From assembly GCA_023374025.1 (NCBI GenBank), contig SIJG01000005.1:3380445-3444444 (forward strand): DNA of 64,000 bases, given 5' to 3'. The position numbers were made by a program, and so were the translations under genes. Position 1 is the first letter of the stretch; each line of letters opens with the position of its first letter. Under the pieces are notes generated by a model. That model was not told the origin of the DNA. It made no database searches and was given only the letters and a program-made list of their open reading frames with translations. Origin of the DNA: Heterodera schachtii. Its lineage: Eukaryota > Nematoda > Chromadorea > Rhabditida > Heteroderidae. This document shows positions 24,001-35,705 of the stretch, piece by piece.

Positions 24001-26808
24001 TTTTGAGAAAATTTAAAGATTTTTTTCTAATAAGTAAACACATTGCTAAAAAAGAGGAATTAGTTTTGCGAAATCATTAGAAATAATAGGGTTTTTTCTA
24101 TTAAAAAAAATTCCCGAGCCTATGGCCATCCGTGAGAGGACATTTTTTTGGAGGCTCAAAAAAGTCTGTTAACAGTGCACCTTAAAAATACTTCTATTTT
24201 ACTAGTATTTACAAAGTTTCGTTCGTATTTACAAAAATTTTTGGGTTGGTTCAGAAATCGTTGTACACAGTGATGTATCCGGACAACATTTTTGCGGGGG
24301 AAACGTACCGACTGATCAAACACTCGGAGTATGTGAAGATGGAGCGGGGCTGCATCTCACTGATGTTTTCCATGGTAAAACAACTTGTAATAATTTTCTG
24401 AATTCAAATGAATAATTTTACGGGTCCAATTTTTTGGACCTACCAATAACGAAGGCTCCAAAAATTAAATTTATTTTCTCGTTACACTTATTGTTAGCAA
24501 AAAAACTCACAATCAGGCAGTTTTACGAGGCCTCCAAAAGCGGAATTTTGTTGCAGGTAAAAATTTAAAAAAAAATTTGCATTGGAAATTGAACCTGCTC
24601 TATTCGATGGTACCAAATTTATCAATTCCTCCTTCTTTTTAATTTGTATCGTCCATTTTTTCAGCTGACCGACTGTTTCCATCCTTTCGATTCGCTGGAC
24701 CAACCCACCAAACTTTCCGCTCTGCGCGCCTTTGCCAACCGTTTCACTCACTTGGACCAATGCTATCGGTTTGTGTGTGCCACAAAGTTTTTTTTTCTGG
24801 GTTTTGTTCCTTTTTTTGCACTTACATGAAATTTTCATTTCTTGCCCTCTTTTGCGGTGGAGCAGGTCGTCCCCCCCCCCCCCCCCCGAAAATTTTTATT
24901 AAGAAAATTCCCAAACTTACAAATATAACATTTTACAAAAAAAAAATTATTTTAGGAAATTTTTTTATAAGAAAATTGCATGAAATAAATATTAGACTTT
25001 TTTTGCGATTTTTTTCTATATTTTATGATGTATTAATTAGTTTTTTAATTTATAAACCTTCTAAAATTAAAATGATTTACACTCTTCTGCGGTATCAATC
25101 AAAATTTTTCCGTTTTTTAGAACTGTCGCACTTTTCCCGGCTGACGATGACCCCCGTTTTGTGCTCCATTACGGCCAATATGTGAACCTGGAAAAGCTTG
25201 ACCATTTCTTTGGCGAGATTGAGCATCCGGAGGATACCATTAGAGCTTGTTCGAAAACGGTATGCAAAAGTTTCGCATTTAAATTGTTTAATTAATTTCG
25301 TTCAAATAAAAAAAGAATTTTCAAATCCATCCTTTTGGTCTTATTGAATACTTAATCATACATTTTTTAGGGGGGGGTCGACCCCCCCCCCCCTCGCTCG
25401 CAAAGAGGGCCAGCGAGGGGGGGGGGGGGGTTCGCAGCGAAGGGGGGCCGGTGTAAAAGAGGTGGGGGGAGGGGGTCCGCAGCGAGGGGGGGTCGCAAAT
25501 TTTGAAAATTTTCTTAATAAATTCATTAAAAAGTCAAAAAATTTTCCATCCCATTTTTTTCTTAAACAATTAGCTCTAAATCGCAAAAATTGGCCATTTT
25601 TTGGTGAAAATCTGTTAACAAAGCACACCCAACACTTCAAAATTTTCCCCGGCGGCGCCTATCGGCACCGCCGACCCCCCTGTTCCCGAAAGTTTTTTGG
25701 AAAAACCGCGCCGAAAAAAGCGGTTTTTGAAAAGCAAAAAAAAAAAAGGTCATCAAAAAAAATCGGCGGCCGACCCCCCTTCGCAAAAATTTTGACCGAC
25801 CCCCCCCCCCTTTTTTAATGTATGTACTTAATGCATTTTGAAAATACTTTAGCTTCAAAGGGCTCGTACTATTGCGGTCAAAATGCGTGACATGGGCGTT
25901 CGGGACGTGGAAATTGCTGCGGTGGCGGCGATCATTTTATGGAACGAATGTCAGTATTTTGCCAAAAACAAATTTTCAATTAATTTTGGTTGTCCAATAG
26001 GAATCTGATTATCAATATTTTCTCAACTTAATAAGGCCATAACGTTTTATAAGAAAAAATGAATTTATAAGTTTTCTCGGTGGGAAACGCCGGGGGAGCT
26101 ATTTTTCCAAGCTCAATATCAGGATACTTGGGATCGTCTTTTACAATCTTTTTAGTGTCCTACATGAGAGTGGACGGCACCCACCGGGTGCGCAGTGCCA
26201 TCTTTGCCGAGCTGCACAACAACATGATTCTGACGTACGGCATCGCCAACACCGGCATTCGGCTGGGCTCCCTGATGGATCTGATCCATGACATGGATGT
26301 GGGTTGTTCAATTAAAAAAAAAATATAGCATCAGCAATATTTTCTGAGTGCATTTCATTTCCCCCGTCGTTTCCCCCCCCCCCCCCCCCCCCCCTCCTGA
26401 TTATTTTTTAAAATTTTCATCAATTTTTTTTGAAAAAAAATTTTTGGGAGTGGATTGGAAACGGACCTGCTCCTTTTTTGGGTCCATTTGAGAAGACCCA
26501 ATATTTAAATTTCTTACATTTTTTGTATTTGCGCATACTTGCTTTCCAAATTTGTTTTAGCCTCTGTGCTTACAATTTTTTGGAAATGAAATTCCAAATA
26601 ATTAAAATAAAAAAATTTCCCCTGAATTGACCCCTTAAAATATGGCGGAACAAATTTTTTTTAAATACTTTACGCTTTTTTGTTTTATCATTTTAGGTCC
26701 ACAAAAAACAATATTCATTTCCAGTTAGTCGAGAAGGAAATCAGCGAGTCGGTGATCATCAGCAAATTTTTCAACCAAAATTTTGCCGATGTGTGGGAGG
26801 ATGCTTGA
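21096..26808 (+). CDS. Nuclear hormone receptor, nematode NHR type
   Basis: About sixteen exons give roughly 560 residues of a ligand-regulated, zinc-finger transcription factor. The DNA-binding domain spans 21287-21401, 21595-21680 and 21754-21819. Finger 1 is FCLVCGHLSHGYHFGILACR with AC (C-x2-C-x13-C-x2-C). The P-box is CRACAAFFRR. Finger 2 is CRQSGECKIRKEMRNMCRSC (C-x5-C-x9-C-x2-C). All eight cysteines are present. A basic, Ser/Thr/Ala/Pro-rich hinge follows (22040-23904). The ligand-binding domain (24255-26808) includes MERGCISLMFSM, LTDCFHPFDSLDQPTKLSAL, VEIAAVAAIILWNE and a final FFNQNFADVWEDA, where AF-2 would be. The start MDDKKFSMASS is the first ATG. The intron after 21401 begins GC instead of GT. 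The junction near 24375-24500 is uncertain. A TIR element fills part of the intron at 25357-25824. Confidence 0.9.
25357..25824. mobile_element. TIR element in NHR intron, duplication TACTTAAT
   Basis: The ends CATACATT and AATGTATG, each next to long G or C runs and GTCG/CGAC, are flanked by TACTTAAT at 25349-25356 and 25825-25832. It carries the GATA-loop hairpin in reverse orientation at 25651-25672 and no coding. Its termini resemble those of the element at 4676-5112, so the two probably belong to one family. Confidence 0.8.
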
Positions 26809-27560
26809 AATCATGACGAGAGAGGACTGCTGTGATTGTACACAAAATTAGGGAGGAGGGGCGGGGGGGGGGGGCGGGGGGGGGGGGTGGTCACCCGACG
26901 CCGAACTCCCCTTAACCCCAGTCAATTTTAACAATGCTCATTTGTTAGTTATAGGCGTCCAATAACAGCACTTTTTTCACAAAAATGTTTATTTTCAAAA
27001 AAAAAAATTCTTGAAACCAAAAGCGTGATCGGACGCCTCGAAAATCGGTTTGACGCCTAAACCGCGCTGAAGCCTATATGCTTTTTTTCATATTATTACA
27101 GCCCAAGGTGGTTTAATGAATCCTCAGGGCCATGGACTCTGTCAGGACCGGAGGATTTGATTTTCAATTCCTTACATTTTTTAAATATAAATTCCTTTGA
27201 CAGTTTTTTGCCTCGATCCTATGGTAATTTCAAAGTTCATGGCAACTCCTTTTTATTTTGCTGTTGTATCTGATCATGTTGTAATATTTTATTCCACGCA
27301 TTTTTTCGCATCACATTTAGACCGGTGTTTTTTTTAAATTATACCATTGCACAGCTCGTACTACTAGGTCTGACCCACGCACAACCCATTTGTTTTGTGA
27401 AACGTCGAGAATTTTTTTATCGTGCATTGCTACTAATACTAGTGATATGAAATTTTATAAAATAAAACAATCCGTTTTCTTTAAAAAAAATTTCTCTTAC
27501 AATTAGAAAACAAAATTGAGCAAAAACAAAGAAATTCAAAAAAGGTACTATAAATGTTTT
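26809..27560. other. Convergent intergenic region, NHR and ISCA1
   Basis: 3' flanks of two converging genes. It holds long G runs at 26860-26890 but no other feature I can support. Confidence 0.5.
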
Positions 27561-28843
27561 CTACGTACTGAAACTACTGTCAGAACCGCTGCTGCCACCG
27601 CTACTGTAATCACTGCTGTCGCCACCACTGTAAGAACTGTGGCTGCTGCTGTCTTCAGCCCAATAGCTTTGCGCGTTCGTCGATGATGGCATTTGCCTCT
27701 CCGGCGATGATGGCATTTCCGTTGGCGCGGCGGACGAATTGGTGGCAGCAACAGCAGCAGCACCCATCGTCGTGTTGTCGTCCATGTTAAAGCTTTCACC
27801 GCATCCGCAAGTGCCTTTGATGTTCGGGTTGTGGAAGACGAACTCGGAGGCCAACTTAGACTCGACAAAATCCTGGAAAAAAGAATGTCAAAAGGGAATC
27901 CGGAAATATAAGCAAAATTATTGCTAGAGAGAGAGAATTTTGAAGAAACGGGAGATTGTGGGTTGATCCAGGAAAATTCAGTTTTAATATTTTTGGCGGC
28001 ACCACCAAACAAATAATTCTTTTTTTTTTTTTTGAAATAATCGCACCATTTCGGAGCCGAGCAATGTCAGCTGGGCCTTTGCGTCAATCCAAATGTTCAC
28101 TCCGTCCTAAATTTTGCATCATAAAAAACATTTAAATTACTCCACTTTCCAATGTTTCACAGAAAAATTTAAATTCTTCAGTTTTTTTTAATTTTTCCGA
28201 GAGAAACGAGTGCTCCCCCATTTGACCTGTTTGACCTCCTCGTCAAAACGATTCTTCTGTTCAGCGTAGTCCAATGTGTAGGTGAACCCGTTGCAGCCAC
28301 GCTGTTGCACACCAACCTGAAATATGCGGTGAAAATACGACACATAAAATAATTCTTTTTTACAATTTTCTAAAAAAATATTGGCCACTCAATCAATTTC
28401 AAGTCCATAAAGTGCCTGGCAAATTGCCTATTTCTTGAAAGGGAATGGTTTGGGTATAATATTGTGGCAAATTTGGGTTGGACCAAGGAAAGTATGTCGA
28501 AATGGATATCAGAATCGGATTCACCGATCCTAAAAAATCCCTAAAACATTTTTATTTCTAAAAAAAGAATTCGGAAGCATTACTCTAAAAGGGAAGCCCG
28601 GGATTTCTACCACTTAAAACCATCATTAGTTTCAAATTGCGTTAATTGGTACATAATTAAATAAAATGAAATCACCCGCAATGCCCTGGCGCCTGGCCTC
28701 TGTTCGATCAGTTGCCGCACTCGCGCAACTGCAGCTGGCGTCAGTGAAATCGCCTGCCGCCCCGTGCGGGCGGCGCCGAGCCGTGAACCGACCGCTTTGA
28801 CCACGCGAGCGGAGGCAAAAAGGGGAGAAAGGCAAAGACGCAT
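27561..28843 (-). CDS. ISCA1: Iron-sulfur cluster assembly protein ISCA1 with Ser-rich tail
   Basis: Four exons (28676-28843, 28227-28316, 28047-28106, 27561-27872) give 209 residues. ISCA1 is a mitochondrial A-type protein needed to mature [4Fe-4S] enzymes. The N-terminus (MRLCLSPLFASARVVKAVGS) is Arg-rich and lacks acids, as expected for a mitochondrial presequence. The family core follows: ISLTPAAVARVRQLI, VGVQQRGCNGFTYTLDYAEQ, AQLTLLGSEMDFVESKL, then SEFVFHNPNIKGTCGCGESF. The three conserved cysteines (GC-N-G and CGCG) are present. Normal ISCA1 ends a few residues after CGCGESFN. Here about 70 more residues follow, rich in Ser, Gly, Asp and Thr. The tail is in the same open exon as the CGCG motif, so it is not a splice artefact of my model. 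Confidence 0.93.
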
Positions 28844-28896
28844 ATTTTGTTGTTATTATTATTATGTTTTTAAAACCTGAAATTAAAAAAATAAAT

Positions 28897-29366
28897 GGTA
28901 ATAGTACCGATGGTACCCCCCCTTTTTCGAAAAATGAAATTTTTCGAATTTTTTTTTCAAGAAAAGATGGTATTAGAGGTTTTAAGGGTCGGAGAATCCG
29001 AATCTGACATTAATTTCGACCTATGTCGAACCCCGAACCCGAATTCGAGCAGAAAGTTGAAAATTCAAATTTTCATAATTTTTTATTTTTGGTCCAAAAA
29101 TGGCTTACATATAGGGAAACAAACTAAAATTGTTTAATTCACTAATAAAAAATCATTTAAACCATTTTTAGACCAAAAATAAAAAAATGGAAAATTTTAA
29201 TTTTCGATTTTTTGCTCGAATTCGGGTTCGAAGTTCGGCCTAGGTCGAAATTAATGTCAGATTCGGATTCTCCAACCCATAAAACCCCTAATATCATCTT
29301 TTCACGAAAAAAAATTTCAAAAATTTTGCTTTTCAAAAAAGGGGGGGTACCATCGGTACTATTACC
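28897..29366. mobile_element. Foldback element, duplication AAATAAAT, near ISCA1 start
   Basis: The whole element is one long inverted repeat. Its ends are GGTAATAGTACCGATGGTAC and the reverse complement. AAATAAAT flanks it at 28889-28896 and 29367-29374. Each arm carries the shared core (GAATCCGAATCTGACATTAA, then ACCCCGAACCCGAATTCGA). The loop is near 29100-29160. It begins about 54 bases upstream of the ISCA1 ATG, between two divergent genes. Confidence 0.85.
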
Positions 29367-29708
29367 AAATAAATAAATTGAAATAAAAGTGTTCATATAT
29401 CTGTTCCGCTTTTAGGTAAAATTTGACCATCATAGTTCATCCGTTTTAAAATTTAGAATTTTGTAATTCTGTAGGCTTAAATTTGATTAGATAATTTTGA
29501 AGTACAAACATTATGCCAAACTATCAAAATAAAAAAAAAAACTAATTTCGATTCGACTGAAAAGCAGGACAAAAGCACAAAATCTTAGTTTGGACTGGTA
29601 TATCTATCTACCTAATAAAGCACAAATTACTCAAACTTTTTGATATACATTTAAATTTACAGTCCTTTAATCCGACGAAAATTATAATTTGGATTAGAAT
29701 CGCGCAAA

Positions 29709-32702
29709 ATGTCGAATCGAACTGGTGACAATGACAATGTTGAACATCATCGCAGCGCTGTGAAGTCCGTTTTTTTTTAATTTAGCGCATATTACAAAAA
29801 TATTTGCTCAGTTAGCAACTCAGTGGGCGGGGGTGGCTTTTCGCGGGGGCGGGGGTGAGGCGCGGGGCTCGAACCCTTATTCAAACATTTACATTAAATT
29901 AAAATTCCAATTTTTTCATCGCTGTACCCTCTTTAAGGAAGCACTTTCAGAAATTCTCAATCGTCAGCGGCGAGCGCGCGTGACAGTCGTCGGGGGGATG
30001 ATCATCGACGGGACGGACAAAATCCGCGAGCATCGGATCAACGACGAAGCGATGCGGGTAAATACGCTGTGCTAATTGGGCATTAATTTCCCAACAAAAT
30101 TTCAACTTTCCTTTAGGGCACTCTAATGGACTCACTAAACGAAAATGTACCACAAGACACACATACCAAACTATTATTGCTTTTTTCCGAGTTAAATTGT
30201 GTGTGCCATTTTTGTTTGCTTTTTCTTAGAGCGTTACCACCACCACCATGACACCAATTCATACCATCGACGGCGTTCAATGGGCAACGACGACCAGTTG
30301 AGACGTACGGACCGGCGAGCTGACAACCGCTGGGCGGGCCGCGAGCGGGACGAGCCGCAGCAGCAGCGACCAAAGCGCCGGGACCGACCGGCGTTCACCG
30401 AAGAGGAGGCGGACCAGGAGCCGTACGGGCACACTTTTTGTCTTGTTAAAACGATACCAATGCTTTTGTTTTTGAAATCTTTGTCGACAATAGGCCCACA
30501 GCAAGGAAGGGTTCCGCGGTCCTACGGTTTAGGATTTTCGTGGCTTGGGCGAGTTGGTACCCTCTGGAAACAAATGTTTTATGAAACTTAACCCCTTGGG
30601 TCCCTGCAGTCCTTGGCGATTATTATTTTTTTAATCTTATCGCTAATTTCTACCTAACACGTCCGTCATCCATCTAATTTTGACAAATAAGGCAGCTAAA
30701 TTTTTGGTCCCTCGTATTTCTTCCATCAATTTTTTTCTACATAATTGTGAAAAATCAAGTTTTTACAGTTAAAACGGCACATTTTTAAGGGTTGATCCGA
30801 ACCGGCCGTCATGGCAAAACACCAAAGTGCGCAAGCATGCCGAAATGTTGAAGGAGCGAAAACTGCTTTGGAAGGGCAAAGGTGGCGCAAGCGGCGAGGA
30901 ACAGCGCGAGGCGGGCGAAGCGACAATGACGACGACCACGGAACCGACAGGCGATGACAGCAAGGTTTTTATTCATTAAAAACTGCCTGGTTTGAAGGGC
31001 AAAATCCGCTGTAAAACCCACGAAAATGGGAATTTTGTGGAAAAATAGGGCAGTTTATCGGTCGGTGGATTCAAAAAAAGAGTTTTATATAGGTGATCAT
31101 GCTGCATTTGGCTGTCGCTTCAATAATTTGAACTCCTCGGTGCCAGGGCCAGGCCCGAATTTTCGAATTGGAAAGCCATTAAAAAATAATTATGAGAAAC
31201 ACAAATCCTAATCCACAAAATAAGTGTCTTGGTTTGGGATTGCGATATCCATTTTAAAAAAATTAAATAATTTCACCATATCATTTTATTATTTGTATTT
31301 AAAATTTTTCCGCGAAAACACGAAATGCCTTTCTAAACAGCCCGTTTTTGGCACCGAATTGGCGACAGAGCGAAAGGAGAAACAATTGGAGCACAAATGG
31401 CAGTCAATGATTGCTGCCACAGCGCAGGACACACAACAAATGGACAAATTCCAGCGATGTAAGAAGCGAAGGAAGGAGGGACAATCAGCACTTTGTCTCC
31501 AACATAATTTGAACAAATTTTCGGCGATTTTTTTGGAAAAATTTCCATCTGATTTTTTTAAATTTTCATGGAGGCAGGAAACGCCCTTCTCCGATACACT
31601 CAAAAATTTTATGAAATTCATCCATTGCAATTAAAATACAATCATTGTCTAAACAAATAAAGTCGGACTGCTCGAGATTCTCGGTTGAGAAAGTTGTCAG
31701 GTTTTTTTGGGGGGTCTTATTGTTAGTCTCGAAAATTTCGACTCTCGGCCAGCCCTATAAGAAACGAAATACCAAAATTTTTTGTTTAGTGATGGGCATG
31801 AAAAAGGGCGCAGTGGCGGCCGCCGCCGACCCTCCAGCCCACTCACAACAGCAGCAACAACAAGACGAAGCGGAATCGGGTAACACCGGCACTCACTTTC
31901 TCATTTTGTGGCACTTTTCCGTTTGTTTTTGGTCGGCGGATTATAAATATCCTTAAAAATGTGCAAATTATGTTGAAATGTTTTTTGTTGTTTCGATTTT
32001 TCCCGGCGTCTACTCTTGCCCAAAAATGTGACTGGTCACATAAATTTTGTCGGCATTTTATGCCATTATTTCTCCGCTTCCCCATTGCAGCGGCAGCTGT
32101 CCAGGGACCGGCTGAGGCGGCCCCGTCGACGCTGAACAATGCCGAGTTGAGCCGTGAACGGATGCGTCAGATGGAACTGCAGCGCGGCCTCAACCAACAG
32201 TTTGGTGAGTGTGTTCAACGGGGAACGAACGAAGTCAGGCCCCGTTGCCACCATAGCGAAATGAGAAATTTTTTAATTGAAAACCACATGGAAAAAATAA
32301 ATAAATTACAGCATATTGTTTTTTTAGCTAGAGCTTTTTTTAACAATAAAAATCTAGGTACTTTTTCGTTATGGTACACCCCCGAAACTTTTTTTTAATA
32401 TTTTTTCCTAGATTTATTTAGCCACTAAAACAAATTCGGCATTGTTGATCAGACGTCAAAAAATATTTTTAAAAAAAGTTTGTACCATAACGGAAAAGTA
32501 CTAAAATCTAAAGAATTTTAATTTTATTTTTAAAAACCATTTTATTGGAACCTCTAATTGTAAGAAGTTTAGAAAATTATTCTAATTTTAAACTAATTTT
32601 TCAGCGGAGGAAACGCTGCTCCCGTAAAACAATCAATTCTTTTAAGAACTTGCACGCCAATCTCACCACGGTGGCCGTGGACGAGGCCTCGGCTCTTTCT
32701 GA
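29709..32702 (+). CDS. RSRC2: RSRC2-like SMAP-domain protein
   Basis: Eight exons joined in phase (29709-29764, 29951-30057, 30230-30422, 30790-30964, 31341-31458, 31790-31879, 32091-32204, 32647-32702) give about 302 residues. The N-terminal third is low-complexity and rich in Arg, Ser, Asp and His (SARDSRRGDDHRRDGQNPRA). The middle has VRKHAEMLKERKLLWKGKG. A SMAP domain follows (KWQSMIAATAQDTQQMDKFQ, then RLMGMKKG). The end is FELARQSHHGGRGRGLGSF, resembling the RSRC2 C-terminus. RSRC2 is a nuclear, spliceosome-associated arginine/serine-rich coiled-coil protein. An alternative last exon from 32605 would stop after seven codons (EETLLP) and fits less well. Two acceptors are AAG (at 30787-30789 and 32644-32646). 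SMAP assignment is firm; RSRC2 orthology is probable. Confidence 0.8.
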
Positions 32703-33802
32703 AGGACACTTTTTTGGGATGACAACAACGAGAAGGGTGTTTTGATGAATATGAGTTGTGAATGGTGTTGAGGGCTGATTGTGAGATTAAAAATGACACT
32801 TTTTCAAAAATAAAATGCCTAAATTAGCCGAACATTGTGTGGCTTTCCCCCATTCAATTCAATAACTCGTCGTCGTTGTCTTCTGGATTTTTCCATTTAT
32901 AATAAATGTTTTTGTCCCCTAACTATTTTTTTTTTTACAAATTTTTAATGGAAAAACAGACAAAAAACATCATTGGTGGTCTTTCTGCCACGAATTGCAC
33001 CCAATCTTGCAGTTCCAACACCTTTCGGGACCTGTGGCAAATATTACACTTTTTTGAAAAATGGATATATTTTTTAAAAAAGTATTTTAAAAATGGATAA
33101 TATCTTTGAAACCTTGGTTATTTTTGCATTCTAAAAAAGCTTTATTGTTAGTCATTTTTTCGCCAAATCCCATTAAAAACGGATAAAACAAAAATTTTTT
33201 ACCGACTTTTGGAAAAATTGCAGAATCATCATTTTTAATTATGCTACATTTCTTTGAAATTCATCTTACTACTCATTCCGATGATCCATTCTCGTGATTC
33301 TTTTGTTTGCTTTAAACGGTGCTGTGGGCCAATTTTAGCACAGAAAACACTCAAATTTCAAATGCAATAGCAAATTTATGAAGAAACCTCTCGAGAATTA
33401 TCAAATTCAAACAATTGTGCCTATTAAAAGTTTATTTTAGCCTTATCATTTGCCATCATTATTTAATTTTAAAAGGAATTAATTAGTCACCACGCAAATT
33501 TTCATCATTTGGTGCGTGCGATATTTTGATAAGAAAATGACTTTTTGCTTGGGGCGAAGATCGGAGGAAAACTGCACAAACGGAAACGAACATTTAGCTA
33601 GGTATTCTATTCACAAAATCATAAACCCTCTAATAAATGAAATTGTAAAAATTGAAAAGCCTACAAAAGCTAATTCCCCCCTCCAAATTAAAAAAACCTG
33701 AAATTTTTCAATTAAAAAATTTTGAAAAATTCTGAGTTGAAATGATGTAGGGAAACGTTAGTGCGTTAGTGCACCCAGAAAACACCCAGCGAGAAACATG
33801 AA

Positions 33803-34269
33803 GGCTCTTATGCAGTTTGTCCCCCATAAATTTTTTTTTAATTTCTAAGTAAAAAAGTCAAAATATAGGTTTTAGGGGTCGCTGATCACGAATCCGACAT
33901 CCATTTCGAACCCCGAACCCGAACAAAAAGTCAAAAACTCAATTTTCAACAAAATTCACATTTATTGCTCAAAACGATTCAAATGTACGATATTCATAGC
34001 GAATAAGAAAAACAGTAGATTTTGAATTGAAGAGGCTGGCGACGGCCAACATACGGCAATATCATGCATTTGAATCGATTTTGAGCAATAAATGTGAATT
34101 TTGTTGAAAATTGAGTTTTTGACTTTTTGTTCGAATTCGGGTTCGGAGTTCGAAATGGGTCGAAATGGATGTCGGATTCGTGATCAGCTACCCGAAAACC
34201 TATATTTGGACTTTTTTTTACTTAGAAATTTAAAAAAAAATGTTATGGGGGACAAACTGCATAAGAGCC
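33803..34269. mobile_element. Foldback element, duplication AAACATGAA
   Basis: Arms begin GGCTCTTATGCAGTTTGTCC and end with the reverse complement. AAACATGAA repeats directly on both sides (8-9 bp duplication). Each arm contains the family core: CGCTGATCACGAATCCGACA, then TTTCGAACCCCGAACCCGAA. The short unpaired centre is near 34000-34060. Confidence 0.8.
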
Positions 34270-35089
34270 AAACATGAAAACAAAGATTTCATGTACCTCC
34301 CCCCTGCGGGAGGGAAAGGGCAACAAATTGGGGGGGGGGGGGGGGTGACTCATTGCCATTCCCCCCCCCCCCCCCCGCCCTCCCCCCACCTGGCGCCGCC
34401 TACCAACCCAACAATTAAACGAACATTTAACAGCAGAGCCTTTCCATTCGCTCGCTCGCCTATCCCTAACGCCCTAACCTCACAACCGCTGACGAAAGGG
34501 GCGGCGGGGAACCCATCGATTTGCCTTCCCCCATTTTTTGCCCCATTCATTCATTCTCAATTTCACATTTTTGTGCTCTGCTTTCGCAATTGATGAATGA
34601 AGTGCTACGGTGAATATTTTCGGGAGGGAATATTTGCCCAGCGATACAGTAAAAATTAAACACAAATGCTTATGCATTTTACAAGCAAAAATTGTGTATT
34701 CCTCAAGTCCATTATATTGCATATCCATTTGCATACTTCGATTAAAAAAATGTATCATTGAAAAACAAAAAAATTAATGTGCCAATGCCGGTCCGATGGG
34801 AATCCCAGAGCCGGGATTCCGTTCCCGACAAGGGCTGCATATGCTATCGCGTTCATGAGAGCTTCTCGCCCTAAAGCCTAAAAGCCGTCACAGACCTACA
34901 AAAAAAAAACTTGACAATTTCCGGGTTTTTCATGCAAAATTGTAAATCCAATACGAATGATTTTTTTAATAAAGTTCATATTTTCTCGAAAAATATATCG
35001 ATTACCATTGATTGTCGGAATTTCAATTTCCGAAATTTTTTTGGGCATCGACACACATTCCTGCTGCTAACTATGTACACGGAAGGGGT

Positions 35090-35550
35090 GGGGCGCGGAC
35101 AGAAAAATCCCGCGGTCGCGCATCGTGGATTCAATTTGCCGCGGTCGCGGATCGCGCAAAAAATTGCCGCGAATCGCGGATCGCGCATTTAAAAACTCAA
35201 AATTTTCCAACTTTTTAACATACATTTTTTTAAACTTTTTTAAAATTTCCTTATTATAAAAAATTATATGAGTGCAACTTGCTAAAAAATGATCTATTTT
35301 GTTATATCAAACCAATTTTTTTAAAGAAAAATTAAAAGTTTTGTCAGCTCCGACGGGGAAAAATTGGAATTTTTGAAACGAATTTTTTGAGAAAACTAAT
35401 TCAATTTTTTTTAAAAATATTTAAAATTTGAATAAAAAAAGACAATCGCTTCGAAAAATTTTCTTAATAAAAATTTTGTCCAAAAAATCCGCGGCGCGAC
35501 GCGCAAAACAAAATCCCGCGGTCGCGGATTCAAATTGCCGCGGTCATGAA
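35090..35550. repeat. Pair of GC-rich direct repeats (CCGCGGTCGCGG)
   Basis: AATCCCGCGGTCGCG with GGATTCAATTTGCCGCGGTC recurs at about 35107-35145 and 35511-35550. Palindromic CCGCGG and GCGGATCGCG words lie around it and AT-rich DNA between. It may be the ends of an element; no target duplication was identified. Confidence 0.45.
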
Positions 35551-35705
35551 AAATGTTTTTGCTCAATTTAAATTTTGTTTCCATTTTTACATGACCTCTA
35601 ACCATTTTTCTAAGTTTCGTTTGAGTGCACAAAACTTTTATTCACCTCATTTCCGCGTCGTCCTGTCATTGTGCGCTTTGCAAAAACAAATAGTTTAACT
35701 AATAA

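Larger units (their letters stand above)
32703..35705. other. Gene-poor 3-kb interval with repeats
   Basis: I see no gene between the RSRC2-like gene and the CYSTM1-like gene. It holds a foldback element (33803-34269), long G and C runs (34330-34380), and a pair of CCGCGGTCGCGG-type repeats at about 35100-35185 and 35490-35550. Confidence 0.5.

Noticed and set aside
30113..30373. Minus-strand frame with a zinc-binding look (CQLAGPYVSTGRRC)
   Set aside because: It is the reverse of the RSRC2-like exon 30230-30422, whose phase, splice sites and composition are well supported; no in-phase minus-strand neighbours were found.
32605..32627. Alternative last exon of the RSRC2-like gene (ends EETLLP)
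   Set aside because: It splices in phase, but the exon from 32647 gives a C-terminus matching RSRC2 and uses the coding-like GC-rich sequence there.
34330..34400. CRISPR-like or phage-type repeat
   Set aside because: Only homopolymer C and G tracts; no regularly spaced direct repeats anywhere in the window.
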